Positions 42,501-52,970 of a DNA stretch of 64,000 nucleotides are shown in pieces. Below the pieces are notes generated by a model. That model saw nothing but the letters and a program-made list of their open reading frames with translations, was not told the DNA's origin and made no database searches. A program made the position numbers and the translations under genes. Source of the stretch: Paraconiothyrium sp. Pb-2020 (taxonomy: Eukaryota > Ascomycota > Dothideomycetes > Pleosporales > Didymosphaeriaceae); NCBI GenBank assembly GCA_022419385.1, contig JAJUBI010000003.1, positions 186,001-250,000 of the forward strand. Reading direction: 5' to 3'. Within the stretch, counting starts at the first letter, position 1, and every line of letters begins with the position of its first letter.

Positions 42501-44205
42501 TTATCCGCCGGTAGAATGTCGATGAAGTTCTTCAGTAAATATTTGGTAATAACTGACTTCCCCAGTCCCGGATATCCGTGTAACCAAAAAGTTGTTGATG
42601 ACTCGCCAGCGATCCATTTCAGAAAGGCCTGTGATTTCGGAATCCAGGTACACGTGTGACGATATGGATCAATGATGTTGTCTAGAATTGAGTCGTAGTC
42701 AAAAGTGTGGAACGAATCAAGGTACGGAAATGCCTCGTAAGGGATGTCGTAGTGCTCTCCAGTATCTGTTGTATTGTTCTGTGGAGCATGCAGCACCAAA
42801 GAAACAGTCAGCTGTCAGAATTTCGATGGGCATAATCAGGAAGTCTGTGGCATACATGAATCCTTCTCAAGGATCTTCAAAACGCTCGTTATATCCTTGA
42901 CACCAGGTTCTCTAACCATTTCACGGTGATCGGCGTCTATGGTTTCGTATCTCGCCCCTTTTAACCAGCCAATCTTCCCAGAGAAGTCATCAACAATCTG
43001 GTATAGTTAGCGAGGTTCATAGATTCCGTACTTAATGTAGTTTAACGTACTTTACCATCCAACCCTTTTATTCCAGTCATGCCTTTTCCTTCCAGGAATG
43101 AGTGAACCCGAAGGGAGGGCTGATACTGCAGTGTCCGTAGGAAGTTGTCTTGTATCATATCAAGGATCTGAGAGTCGATTTCCAAGTCGGATAAAAGCTG
43201 CGCTGTTGGGGCAGCAAGCGCCACGGTAGCAAGTTTGGATAGGAGAATTCCCCAAGCGGCTGCATCAGCGCCGCGATGAGGGCAACCACAAAACACCACG
43301 GCAAAGACGCGGTTTAGTAAGCCCATGAGGCTCTCTTCCTTGCTGGATTCCATCTCAGAGAGCGCCTGGCTAGCTTTAATTAGGATCTTGCGAGTAATCA
43401 ATATTCCTTACCCTCTTGACAATGATTCCACCCAAGCTGTGGGCAACAAAAATAATGGGACGCTTGAGTGATCTTAGTATGGATATCGGCACCCAGTAGA
43501 GAGTCACCTACGCGATCATCGAGAGTCCGCTCCAGTTTTACCGTTAGATCGTTGGCATGCTGGAGGATGCTGTTTTTGTTATTTGCCCGAAAAATGCCGG
43601 AAATGACATCCGCATCGTAGCCGTAAGTCCAGATGCGCGCTTGGGACAGTTCTTGGGGAAGAATATGGGCAGGCCAAAATATTGATTGAGCTGGTTGATC
43701 GCGGCGCTCTCGAGATGGCTTTTTCTGATGGCGTGAAGAAGATGAAAATGCAGAAAACAAACTGCGCTTTTGTTTCGTTTTCTCTTCCTTCGATGACCTT
43801 TGCTTCGGCGCACTTGGTGCTCGGGCTGGCTTATACTCCCAAGTCGTTTGAGGGTGCCCACGGAGCCCATGAACAAATATGATGCTTTTACATAGGCGCT
43901 CAGCAGGAGGATTGTAGGTTTGTAGTTGTTTACATACTTGGCGCTGTGTATCGGTTCGTCTCCTGCTGTATGTTCAGAGACTGGCGAGTGAAGCAGGCTG
44001 AGGCCGAGTCGTTCGACTTCGATGGACTTCGCGATGCTTCCCACTGGAGATCCGGCGGACGCCATAACAAACTATGGCGGTATTTGTCGCAGGTTGAGAC
44101 GATGCACCCTGAAGAGGGTGAAGAGAAACTCAGTAGTGGAGAACGATGAGTCGAGTCGGCTAGTTTTGAGAAGCCACGGCTAAGCCTCCTTCTCCAGATA
44201 GACAC
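39539..44205 (-). CDS. NLR-like protein: alpha/beta-hydrolase, NACHT, ankyrin
   Basis: Six exons: 44205-43934, 43884-43512, 43462-43412, 43365-43051, 42997-42856 and 42765-39539. Introns are 46-90 bp and phases agree, giving 1459 residues. The N-terminal effector-type domain is a serine hydrolase/lipase-like fold: IIFVHGLRG near residue 92, the nucleophile elbow VAHSLGG near 223 and CPHRGAD near 255. The NACHT domain has a P-loop GYPGLGKS at about 448-455 and Walker B VIDALDEL at about 569-576. Ankyrin repeats fill roughly 1040-1290 (ALHIAAKEG, ETALHLAASGGH, TPLHLAVTSGHDD). Fungal proteins of this layout act in non-self recognition and programmed cell death. The first exon is the least certain part: another frame starting at 44065 reads well but does not splice in phase. 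Confidence 0.87.
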
Positions 44206-45419
44206 GCGGCAAGCACGCTTCGTATTTCAGCCGCAAGGGGTGCAATGCATGCAACATGCCGCCATGGATGGAGAGAAGAGGTTCTGATTGGTTTCGTGGA
44301 CTCGTAAAGCTAAGCCAGCCGAGGCGCGTGGCCCTTCTACCGAAGGTGACTAGACAAGGTGCAACTTGCAGCATGCTGCATCCTTCGACGATAGCTTGAA
44401 AGCCGTTTGGATATTCTGCAGTGTAGATTGACCGTTGTGGGAGAGATTGGCTGACGAAGGATGATTCAGAGAAGTCTTGTCCCTCGTTGAACCACGCGCG
44501 AATTACCTGTACGTACCCCGCACCTGTTGCCGCCGCTCAACCGCATGCGCCCACTACGCCCTCGAGTCTTGAGCCTCCATTCGCGTTCCGCAATGCTTTT
44601 TCTGACTATATATTGTTATGGTGGCATCTGCTTTACTCTTATGTGCATTTGCATGCGGGGTCGGGACGTGCGATCGCAACAGCAACTTGATCTTCACCAG
44701 CCTTGCCTTCAAAAGTTTCAGCCTTGCATCTCCCAACCAAGATTGTACACAGTTGGGGTTCGTTGAGATGGGAGTGCGCGAGCGCAATTGATGTAATAAT
44801 GGTCAGAACATATAGAGCTGACGCATTAACCCTGAGTATGTTGATATACTCCATGCATAGAGATCCGGCCCCCAATGGGGCGGTGAATCGGCTTCACCAT
44901 CAACATTGAGTGAACTATCGTACGGGACGTCTGCCACAGCTTCCTACTATCCGACCACCCATTCTTATTCGGGTACCATCGAAAACTATTCAGCTTTCCA
45001 AGCACGAAGAAGGAGCGAGCGTTCTTATGCAGGCATGTTGCACGAGCTTCCCGAGGTCAGGCAACCCTCTCAAGCAACCTCACTCTTCCCATAAGAACAT
45101 TCCACAAAAGGTAATGAGCAAGAAAGGAAGTCTCCAAGACACAAGTAGTGGCTACGTATTCCTCCACATCTTATCCGTTATTAATTTAAGCTCTAACTAT
45201 GGGTACAACATAATACATGACCAAGACTTGTGAATCTAACCAAGAATATTTTTCTTCAGCGCCGTGAATCCAACCAGACCCAGATCGTAAGCAGTCAGTC
45301 GATCAGTCTAGTGAAAGCCAACCCACAAACGCCCGTCCGTCTATCTGCCGTAGCAGCGAAAGTGATAACATGACAAGAAAATGGAATAGTGACCGGAATC
45401 AAAGACAGAGAGTCACCAC
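44206..45419. other. Intergenic, 1.2 kb
   Basis: Region between the NLR gene and the disordered-protein gene. Several short overlapping frames are present, but none has support. Confidence 0.5.
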
Positions 45420-46082
45420 CTACCGCCTAAACCCACTCAGCGGCTTCCACTCATCCGTCCTCGTCCTCTTCACCCGGTGAAACCTCACCGACCTCTCCTT
45501 CATCGGCTCCTCATCAAAGATAGAATCCCTCCTCGAGCGCTCCTTAGTCTCCCAGTCTTCATCCACCCACTTCTCCTTGCGACGGAACATCTCGCCTGAC
45601 CACGCCATAGCTTTGCGCTCAGACGAATGGCTCGACTTGGGTCGTCCCAACGATGCCTTAACCTTGAGTCGGAACTCGCGCTCGCGGTCATTCTCGTCAT
45701 CGGAACGGGAGTGCGAGTGCGAGTGTGCAGCTGGTGCGTATCGCGTTGTCGTGTATTTGTAGCGTATAGTGCGGTCGTCGTCCTCGTCGTCGGACGCCCT
45801 GTAGTACTTTGACGATGTGTGCTTTGGCGACGAAGACGATGGCCGCGACCAGACGTTGTATTTCTCGATCTGGGAAGGCTGGCGGATCGTCAAAGCGCGC
45901 GAGGGCTTTGTTTGGTTGCGGGAGTATGGGTAGTCGTCGTACTCGTCATCTTCATAGAGGTCTGCGTGTGCGCGCTTGGAGTTGGTTCGGACGAGACGCC
46001 GCGAGTTGTAGAACTCCTCGTCGTCGTCGAAAAGAGGGCTGCGCTCGCGCACCCGCGAGGTGCGGTAGTAGAGAGAGTCCAT
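45420..46082 (-). CDS. Low-complexity charged protein, unknown
   Basis: A single exon of 220 residues dominated by Arg, Ser, Asp, Glu and Tyr. It has acidic runs (EDDEYDDY, DDEDDDR), SR-like and His-Ser stretches (AHSHSHSRS), and basic C-terminal blocks. No folded domain is evident, and the protein is probably disordered. The high charge pattern is kept across the whole frame, and third-position GC resembles neighbouring genes, so I accept it as coding. Composition would suit a nuclear or RNA-associated protein, but nothing specific supports that. Confidence 0.7.
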   Translation of the reverse strand: MDSLYYRTSRVRERSPLFDDDEEFYNSRRLVRTNSKRAHADLYEDDEYDDYPYSRNQTKPSRALTIRQPSQIEKYNVWSRPSSSSPKHTSSKYYRASDDEDDDRTIRYKYTTTRYAPAAHSHSHSRSDDENDREREFRLKVKASLGRPKSSHSSERKAMAWSGEMFRRKEKWVDEDWETKERSRRDSIFDEEPMKERSVRFHRVKRTRTDEWKPLSGFRR

Positions 46083-47479
46083 TGTGGTTGGCTGCTGTGC
46101 GAAGCGGTGATTGGCTGACCTGATTATTTTGGTGGAAAATCGAAAACGAACGGGTGTTGTTGTGGTAGATTGATAGTAGTTGTTGTTGTGGGTTGTACTT
46201 TTTGTGTTAAAGCGAAGGTAAGGTCACAATATCACCAACTCATGGAAGGTTTTATAACGGGTCTTCTTTGTCTCACTTGCCTTCATCATACCCACCATCA
46301 CGACGCTTGGTCATGCCCTGCGGCGGTGTTGTTGCAGCCACAAAAAGAACCGGGGGCGCAGCATTCACTCGGCCGATCCCGCTCACCCTGATTGGTCAAA
46401 TTACAGCACCAGCCACTCTTCGCGCCAATCATCGCGTCACAATCTCCACACCAGCCACAGATGCTGACCGCTTGGCCTTATGCGGCGCATGACCGTCCGC
46501 CAAAATGTTTGCAGAGCCCCCGATGTTCGGTCAGGCGGTCAGCGATGCGACAACGGGTGGGGTGGTATGGAGGGGTCAAAGCCAGCTGAGGTCGTGTCGC
46601 CACGGCCAGGCAGTGATGATTAATGCGGTTTGGGGGCCGGTTTGAATGAAAATGTAGGAGCTTGGGAAGGCTAGGAGGAAGCTTTTTGCGAAAGGTGCAA
46701 GTTTCTCAGAGTTTGACGCGGGTGACGGTGCGGGTGCCTGCACAAGTGCGCCTTTGCGTGCAGAAAATGTCGCCGATGTGACTGGAAGCGGGTGTTCGCA
46801 GGCGTTCGAGGCTCGAAGGCTCGTACTGGTGACGACGCTCTCGGTCATGCGTCCGTTGCCTGAAAATGAAAGTAAATGCCGCATCGTGGTCCTGGAACGC
46901 TGAAGTCGAAATGGTGGTGGCTCTGCTAGGTTTCGTTGTTATGCATCTTGCCTTCCGCTCAGTGCCTCCTTCTGCTGCACTCTATTCGTACAGCTATCGG
47001 ACATGTCAAAGAGAAAATTCAGTGGAGTAGATTAGCATAGTTGTCGGGTAGGCTGTGAACAGGCTGCGAGTGGTGGCGACAACAAGTTGCGCCCTCAAGT
47101 GGATCAGCCTTGAGATGGAGAACGCGTGGACCTACAAAGGGCGTATCTTAGGTTACATCTGTTAGAAAGAATGCCTATCTCGTTTTTCAGGTAACAGATC
47201 TTGTACTTACAGCCTGACGCCCGAAAGCACATGTCTTTTGACGGCTGACCCTAAGCTGGCACACCACGGAAAGCTTGTCATATAACCCATTCAGACTTTG
47301 GCCATGATGACTCTGTAGGTTGCAGATAGACTACAGTATTTCTCTAGTTACTACCAAAGAGCTGTTAGCTGCCACAAGCTCCAACAGTTTTCGTTCGAAT
47401 GTTGTGGCTACTAACCTAATGCCATCTCTGAGAAAGGATTTGCAAAACACACCCTCCGCACTACCATCGAGCTTGTCAT
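46083..47479. other. Intergenic, 1.4 kb
   Basis: No supported gene. The left part is the promoter of the charged-protein gene, and the right part is the 3' flank of the Nudix gene. A 102-codon minus-strand frame at 46576-46884 has no family features. Confidence 0.5.
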
Positions 47480-48253
47480 TTAGACCCCCTTCTGCCCACC
47501 ACCCACCTTCTCAAACAATTTCGGATGATCAATCGCATATTGCACCCCGGCCGCCCAGTGATACAATTTGGCCGCAACTACATACCCCTCCTTGGCAAAC
47601 TCCTCTAGCCGATCATAGAGCTCGGCTAACGGGACATTGACCCTCTGAATCTCTTCCCCCTCATCCAAGTGCTGTTCTGGTTCCGGATCCCCCTCTTTCA
47701 ACTGAATCTCCACCATGCACAACTTCATGTTTGCGTTTGTCATCCCGGGATCGGCAGCCACAGCCGGCGAGGTGGAGACCACTTTGCCGTGATACCCAGT
47801 CTCTTCATACATTTCTCTCACCGCGGCTTCCTCAGCAGATTCATTGGCGTCGATGAGGCCTGCGGGCCATTCGACAGTGAAAGCGTTTAGAGGTGGGCGG
47901 AATTGGATTACCAAAATCGTAGAGGGCGGTTTAGACGGGTGGTAAATGATGTTCCCCATTGCTACAGCGTCAACGCCAGATTTGGATGTCGTTTTGCGGC
48001 TGGCGATTTCCCAGATGCGTTCATTGCCCCGGGCGTCGCGGTAGATGGCTTTCTGAAGTTTGATCCATTTCGCGTCGCTTGAAGGAAGGTCCACGAGAGA
48101 AGTTACTTTGGGTTGATGAGGGGAGGACATCGTGGCTTTCTTGAGGCGTGCAGTAAGGGTTGAGATTGGCCTGGAGGATGTATGGGGGAGGTGTGCTGAA
48201 GTGAGAAGAGCTGGTGTGCGTTTGAGAAGGCTGCGGGTTGAGGCTGTGAACAT
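47480..48253 (-). CDS. Nudix hydrolase, ADP-ribose pyrophosphatase (YSA1-like)
   Basis: Single exon, 257 residues. The Nudix box GLIDANESAEEAAVREMYEE followed by TGY matches the GX5EX7REUXEEXGU consensus completely, with catalytic glutamates in REMYEE. The upstream WEIASRKTTSKSGVDAV and downstream SPAVAADPGMTNANMKL patterns are those of YSA1-type ADP-sugar hydrolases. The reaction is ADP-ribose to AMP plus ribose 5-phosphate. The first 41 residues look like a mitochondrial presequence (Arg, Ser, Thr-rich). An internal ATG at residue 42 would give a cytosolic form, so dual localisation by alternative starts is possible. Confidence 0.93.
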   Translation of the reverse strand: MFTASTRSLLKRTPALLTSAHLPHTSSRPISTLTARLKKATMSSPHQPKVTSLVDLPSSDAKWIKLQKAIYRDARGNERIWEIASRKTTSKSGVDAVAMGNIIYHPSKPPSTILVIQFRPPLNAFTVEWPAGLIDANESAEEAAVREMYEETGYHGKVVSTSPAVAADPGMTNANMKLCMVEIQLKEGDPEPEQHLDEGEEIQRVNVPLAELYDRLEEFAKEGYVVAAKLYHWAAGVQYAIDHPKLFEKVGGGQKGV

Positions 48254-48970
48254 TTACGGATTGGACGGAGTGAAGTTGACAACAAGCGATGTCGGGATGT
48301 ATGATGATGACGTCGAATAGTTGGAGAGATGTCGAGGGCACAGTAAGGACAACGACCGCAGGGAGATGATCTGGGATCAAGGAAGCACTTTACAACCGGA
48401 TATGCTTGCGAATATAAGGGTAGTTGTGACTCGTGAACAGCGGGTGTTACAGTGATTACGGGGTCGCGCTTGTCGCAAACACTAAAGACGATGTGGTTAG
48501 CGCCATGGTTCACATCCTAGGGTTCACCAACACATTATTACCCAGGCTTAGTTAGGTCTAGACTCTATCAAGTTGAGCATGTAGATATTCTCCAAATCTC
48601 TGCTTCAGCCAATGCTTTGACCACCAACTCATTCTCATCCTCGGTAGATGGCTGGACTAGAACTTCCAGAAGGAAATGGCGCGTCCAGTCAGGAATGCTA
48701 CGATAGCTTCTATGCGCTAGCAGAGAAGCAACAGCCAGAGATCTGCAGGGAAAAGTAGACGTATATCGAATATTGAAAGGGTATGTCATTATATTGTTCT
48801 TTTATGCCAGCCCAAAGGCGCCCCACTACGAAACGTCCTTCTCGCAGCGAGTGCTGCCGAGCCCAGCCAGAGAGACCATCCCGACTGCCGCTTCGGACCA
48901 GACCTATGTCTATCGTATTGTTCTTCCTCGCACCGTATTTCATGTCTCCCACACCGCATCGTTCGTGCGT
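48254..48970. other. Intergenic, 717 bp
   Basis: Upstream region of the Nudix gene and 3' flank of the NudC gene. Nothing recognised. Confidence 0.5.
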
Positions 48971-49587
48971 TTATCCCATCTTCGCATTCGAAAAGTCCAT
49001 CTCCGGGTGCTGCTCCTGGAACTGCTTCAGGATGTCCAGCTTCTTCTGCTCATCGCTCGTCGGCTTGCCCATCTCTTTCTGACGTTGGTCGAACATCATC
49101 TTCTCGACCATGCCCCGCGTCTCGCCGTCGAGGTCACCGAGGTTGCTGTTCTCGGGCTGGATCTTGGAGGTGTCGATCTTGGGGGCGGTCGAGACCACGT
49201 GGGCCCACCATTCAAACTGGTTGACTTTGTCGAGGTGTACGGCGATTTCCTTGCCGCCGGGGACCGTCTCGAGGGTCCAGGTAGAGTCGTCGACGTGGAT
49301 GGCGTGGGGAAGGTCACCCTATATGTGGTTAGAGTGTGTAGGTGTGGTTCATCACCGAGCCTTACATCAATAATAGCCTCCTGACCCTTAACCGAGACCT
49401 TTAGGTGCGTCCGGGTGATCTTTACGTCCAGGTCGCGACCCTTGTATTTGGAGTCGATGGAAATGGTAACATCAAGGTCCTTGATAGTCTGGGTCCACTT
49501 GTAGGGCAGAGCAGCCTGCTCTGCGTCCTCCTTGGCCTTTGCCTCTGCATCGAGCTTCTTCTGCTCCTCGGGCGTGGGTTCCGACAT
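48971..49587 (-). CDS. nudC: Nuclear movement protein NudC (CS domain)
   Basis: Exons 49587-49366 and 49318-48971 (47-bp intron) encode 189 residues. An N-terminal acidic/lysine helix ([21 protein letters not shown] in part) is followed by the CS (p23-like) domain starting at [14 protein letters not shown], with [21 protein letters not shown] and the closing WWAHVV. The tail carries [21 protein letters not shown] and ends with [14 protein letters not shown], typical of NudC. The protein is an Hsp90-linked chaperone needed for dynein/LIS1 function and nuclear migration in hyphae. Confidence 0.95.
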
Positions 49588-49952
49588 GGTGGATGTGCGC
49601 GCGGTGTGTGTTTTCTCGGATTGTTCTCAACGTGGGGTTGGGCCCGCGTCATCGAGGCCCTAGCACCCTAGCTCTCAGAGACGTGGACCGGCACCGTGCA
49701 CCTTCATTCTACATCCCGAATAGAGCCCGGAAGCAATCAATCCCACCTGTGCCCCTTGCGCATCGTCTGCCCGCGCACCCGGATTTCACAACCGTATTGC
49801 TACCGCACCCTCAGCCTTCCGCGATGCTGCCGTAAAGCCTGCGACACGAAGCGAGCGCGACAGCTATCCACCTGAACCCTGACCCTCGAAACACCGCCAG
49901 GAAACAAACAAGTGGACCGGCCCCTCCGTCGACCCGAGCGCATAGATACTAG
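49588..49952. other. Divergent promoter, 365 bp
   Basis: Shared upstream region of the NudC gene (minus) and the AP180-like gene (plus). No specific motif noted. Confidence 0.5.
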
Positions 49953-52244
49953 ATGGCGAGCTCCTTTGAGAAGAGCGTGAAGGGCGGCACCAAGATCAAG
50001 GTGTGCCCCCCATATGGCCGCTTCAATGCGCTGTCCTAGCCCCTGCCCGCGCTACAACGAATGCTAATGCGCCTAATTGACAGCTCGCTGCGCCCAAATC
50101 AAAATATGTCGAACATATCCTCGTCGCTACCCACGCCGGCGAAGCAGGTGTTGGCGAGATCTTCCGCGCCCTTACGGTCCGCCTCCGCGACTCGACCTGG
50201 ACCATCGTCTACAAGAGCTTGATCATTGTACATCTGATGATACGGGAGGGCGAACCTGAGGTCACGCTCAAGTTTCTGTCCAAGAATCCCCGCCGGACGC
50301 TGGCTATAAACCACTTCACTGAGGGTACGTACAGAGAGAGGAACACGGGCGATACAGCTAGATACATGTCATGATAGGTCTGACGTGGTGACGCATTTGG
50401 GAATCAGCACGGGTATCCTTATACAGGACGAAATATATGGGGATTAATCACGGCTGATGTTTTGCGACAGTACAAACACAAGGACAGAACATACGCAACT
50501 ACGCGGAATACCTACTCTGTCGGGCCGAGCAATATGGCGCGACCAAGATGGACTATGTACGAGCCGGAGAAGGCCGGCTTAAGCGGCTGAACATCGAAAA
50601 GGGTCTGCTTCGGGAAACGGAAAGTGTACAAGACCAAATCAAGTTTCTGCTACGATGCGAGGTATGAATGAACAGCATAAACAGAAAAGCGGCATCTAAC
50701 ATGTCACACAGCCCTTCCACGAAGAGCCGGAGAACGAGATTACATTGACTGCTTTCCGTCTCCTCACAATGGATTTACTTGTACTTTTCCACGTCATGAA
50801 CGAAGGGACCATTAATGTTCTGGGTAAGATGCGTACTAGTGCCCTAAGCAACTTGCCCTGATCCTTGCAGAACACTACTTTGAACTTTCAAAACCGGATG
50901 CGAAGCGCGCTCTCGACATCTATCGGACGTTTGTGAGGCAGACCGACCTCGTTGTTCAGTATTTGAGCGTTGCTCGGTTGCATGAGCATTCGACACGATT
51001 AGAGATTCCAAAGATTAAGCACGCGCCAACTAGTCTGACCCAGGCATTAGAAGAATACTTGAATGACAAGGATTTCGAAGTCAACCGTAGACAATACCTA
51101 GCGGAACGCGAAGCGAAAAAGACCGGCGGAAAATCCACCAACGGAACGAGCAAGCTACTTTCAGATTCGAAACCAGTCGCTGCATCGACGACATCACCAA
51201 CTCAGACTTCAACGCCATCAAAACCACCAGAGGTCAGCCTACCGCTTATTGATTTCTTCGATTCGATACAGGACAACCAACAGACCATGGCTCAGCCGCA
51301 AGCGCAGCAATTTCCTCAACAGACAGGGTATCAACAACCTCCTAACATGCAAATACCACAACAAACGGCTGGCTTTCAACAGCAACAACAACCTTTCGGT
51401 CAAGCAGATGGCCAATCAACGAACCCGTTTGCTCAAATGCAACAAGGGATGCAGCAAATGAACATCCAACAACCGCAACAGCCTCAGCTACAAACACAGT
51501 TCACCGGCGCTGGATTTGGCGGCTACACACCACAGCCACAACCGTTTAGCCCACAAAACAACCTGTCTTGCATTCCACAGAACAGCATGCCAAACTTCTC
51601 ACAGCAGTCGACGATGGCAGAGCCTTTACAAGCGCAGCCAACGTCTACCAACCCATTCCGCGCCTCCATGCTTCCGGCTACACAGCCAGAACCAAAGCTC
51701 CTTAGCAACCCTACAGGTGGCTCGTCACCACTGGGCCGCTCACCCACAAACCCCTTTGCGAAGCACAGCACGGGCGGATTCCAGTCATCGTTATCGCCCA
51801 CCTACGAAGGCGCCATCTCTTCACCCTTCTCAGTCCCCTCGATCCAATCTCCACAGCAAAACTCACCGTTCGCGCCCCAATCACAGCAACCTCTCCAACC
51901 GACACCCACAGGGACGAACCCTTTCGCACGAGGTGTGAGTCCTGTCCAGGGAACGGCGTCGCCACAGGGCGGGCTGACGGTCCATGCGACTGGGAGCACG
52001 AAGTACGTATCCCAAACCCTCCTGTTTGATCCCTCTATACCTACTACGGTATTTTGCTTCGAATGACACTGACTTTAACAGCCCCTTCCGTCAATCCGCC
52101 TTCGTAAACCAAGCCACCGGCCAGGGCTGGCAGAACTCAGGCCAGGGCACCCTCGGCGGCATGAACCTCGACACCGTGCCTACAACAAGCGTGTTTCCGC
52201 GCCCAGGACAGCAACAGCAGCAACAACCTAATTACATGGGCTAG
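49953..52244 (+). CDS. AP180/CALM clathrin adaptor (ANTH domain)
   Basis: Exons 49953-50000, 50084-50324, 50471-50661, 50712-50823, 50871-52002 and 52082-52244 give 628 residues. Introns are 83, 146, 50, 47 and 79 bp, larger than elsewhere in the window. The ANTH domain covers about residues 1-280, with the lysine-rich phosphoinositide-binding start KGGTKIKLAAPKSKY, then HLMIREGEP and the AEYLL-type helices. The rest is Gln- and Pro-rich and disordered, with five NPF tripeptides that bind EH-domain proteins. The role is clathrin coat assembly and cargo sorting in endocytosis, at the plasma membrane. It is the fungal YAP1801/1802 counterpart. Confidence 0.94.
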
Positions 52245-52970
52245 GCGCCCCCGGCATTACGAGGCGGCGGCCAAGCTTTGAAGAGGTGCAACAGTGTCAT
52301 TTAGCAGATGCGTTCAATGGAGTCAGCGCCGAGGAAGAGGAGGAGTTTGTCGTGCGGCGTGGCGTTTGGGCGAAGGGCTTGGGATAGCGACAGGAATACT
52401 GGATCTAGGTTAAGTGATAATAGTGCTGTTGGGCTCGACATGGGGATCGAGGAGCTGCTCGCGGAGCTTAGGGTTTCGAGGGCACGTATCTCGAAGAGGC
52501 TTGCGTGGGTCGAGAGAATGGTGGCGTACTAGAGAGACTTGAAGAGGGGTTCTGCGAGGAGCCTCTTGTAATATTATTGCTGCACAATGGGGGGAGGGGC
52601 GGAAAGCTGGTCAGCGAGCGCCGAACGCGAAGTCATGATAGGATATGAGTGCATAACTATTATTGCTGGACGAGTGCATATCTATCGCCGCGCAGCATGC
52701 GGTGTGGCTCGTGTGTTGTATCGTGTATGCTGATGTACCTGCTGTATCCTGTATCCTGTACGTGTAAGTCCTGGTGCGCTGACATAACAACGACAATGTC
52801 TCCTTTAATCAATGCAAATGCTGTGTTATGTCCAATAACCGCTCTAACGCCCGAATCTTACCTGTAGTGAAGTTCACAACTATTTCGCCAAAAGGATATG
52901 CTAAACAACTGCACTGACAACCTCCTATGACGCCAACTGATATCAATGTCACACTCGGGCAAGTCCCACT
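52245..52970. other. Intergenic, 726 bp
   Basis: Between the convergent AP180-like and helicase genes. A 74-codon plus-strand frame at 52308 has no support. Confidence 0.5.

Noticed and set aside
43385..43411. A 25-bp intron in the NLR hydrolase region
   Set aside because: Too short for splicing; a 46-bp intron ending in CCAG keeps phase and the conserved VKR-AL junction.
43544..44065. Alternative NLR start at 44065 reading LGLSLLHSP, which resembles other NLR N-termini
   Set aside because: It does not join the VHGLRG exon in phase through any visible splice pair, whereas the frame from 44205 does. Kept as an uncertainty.
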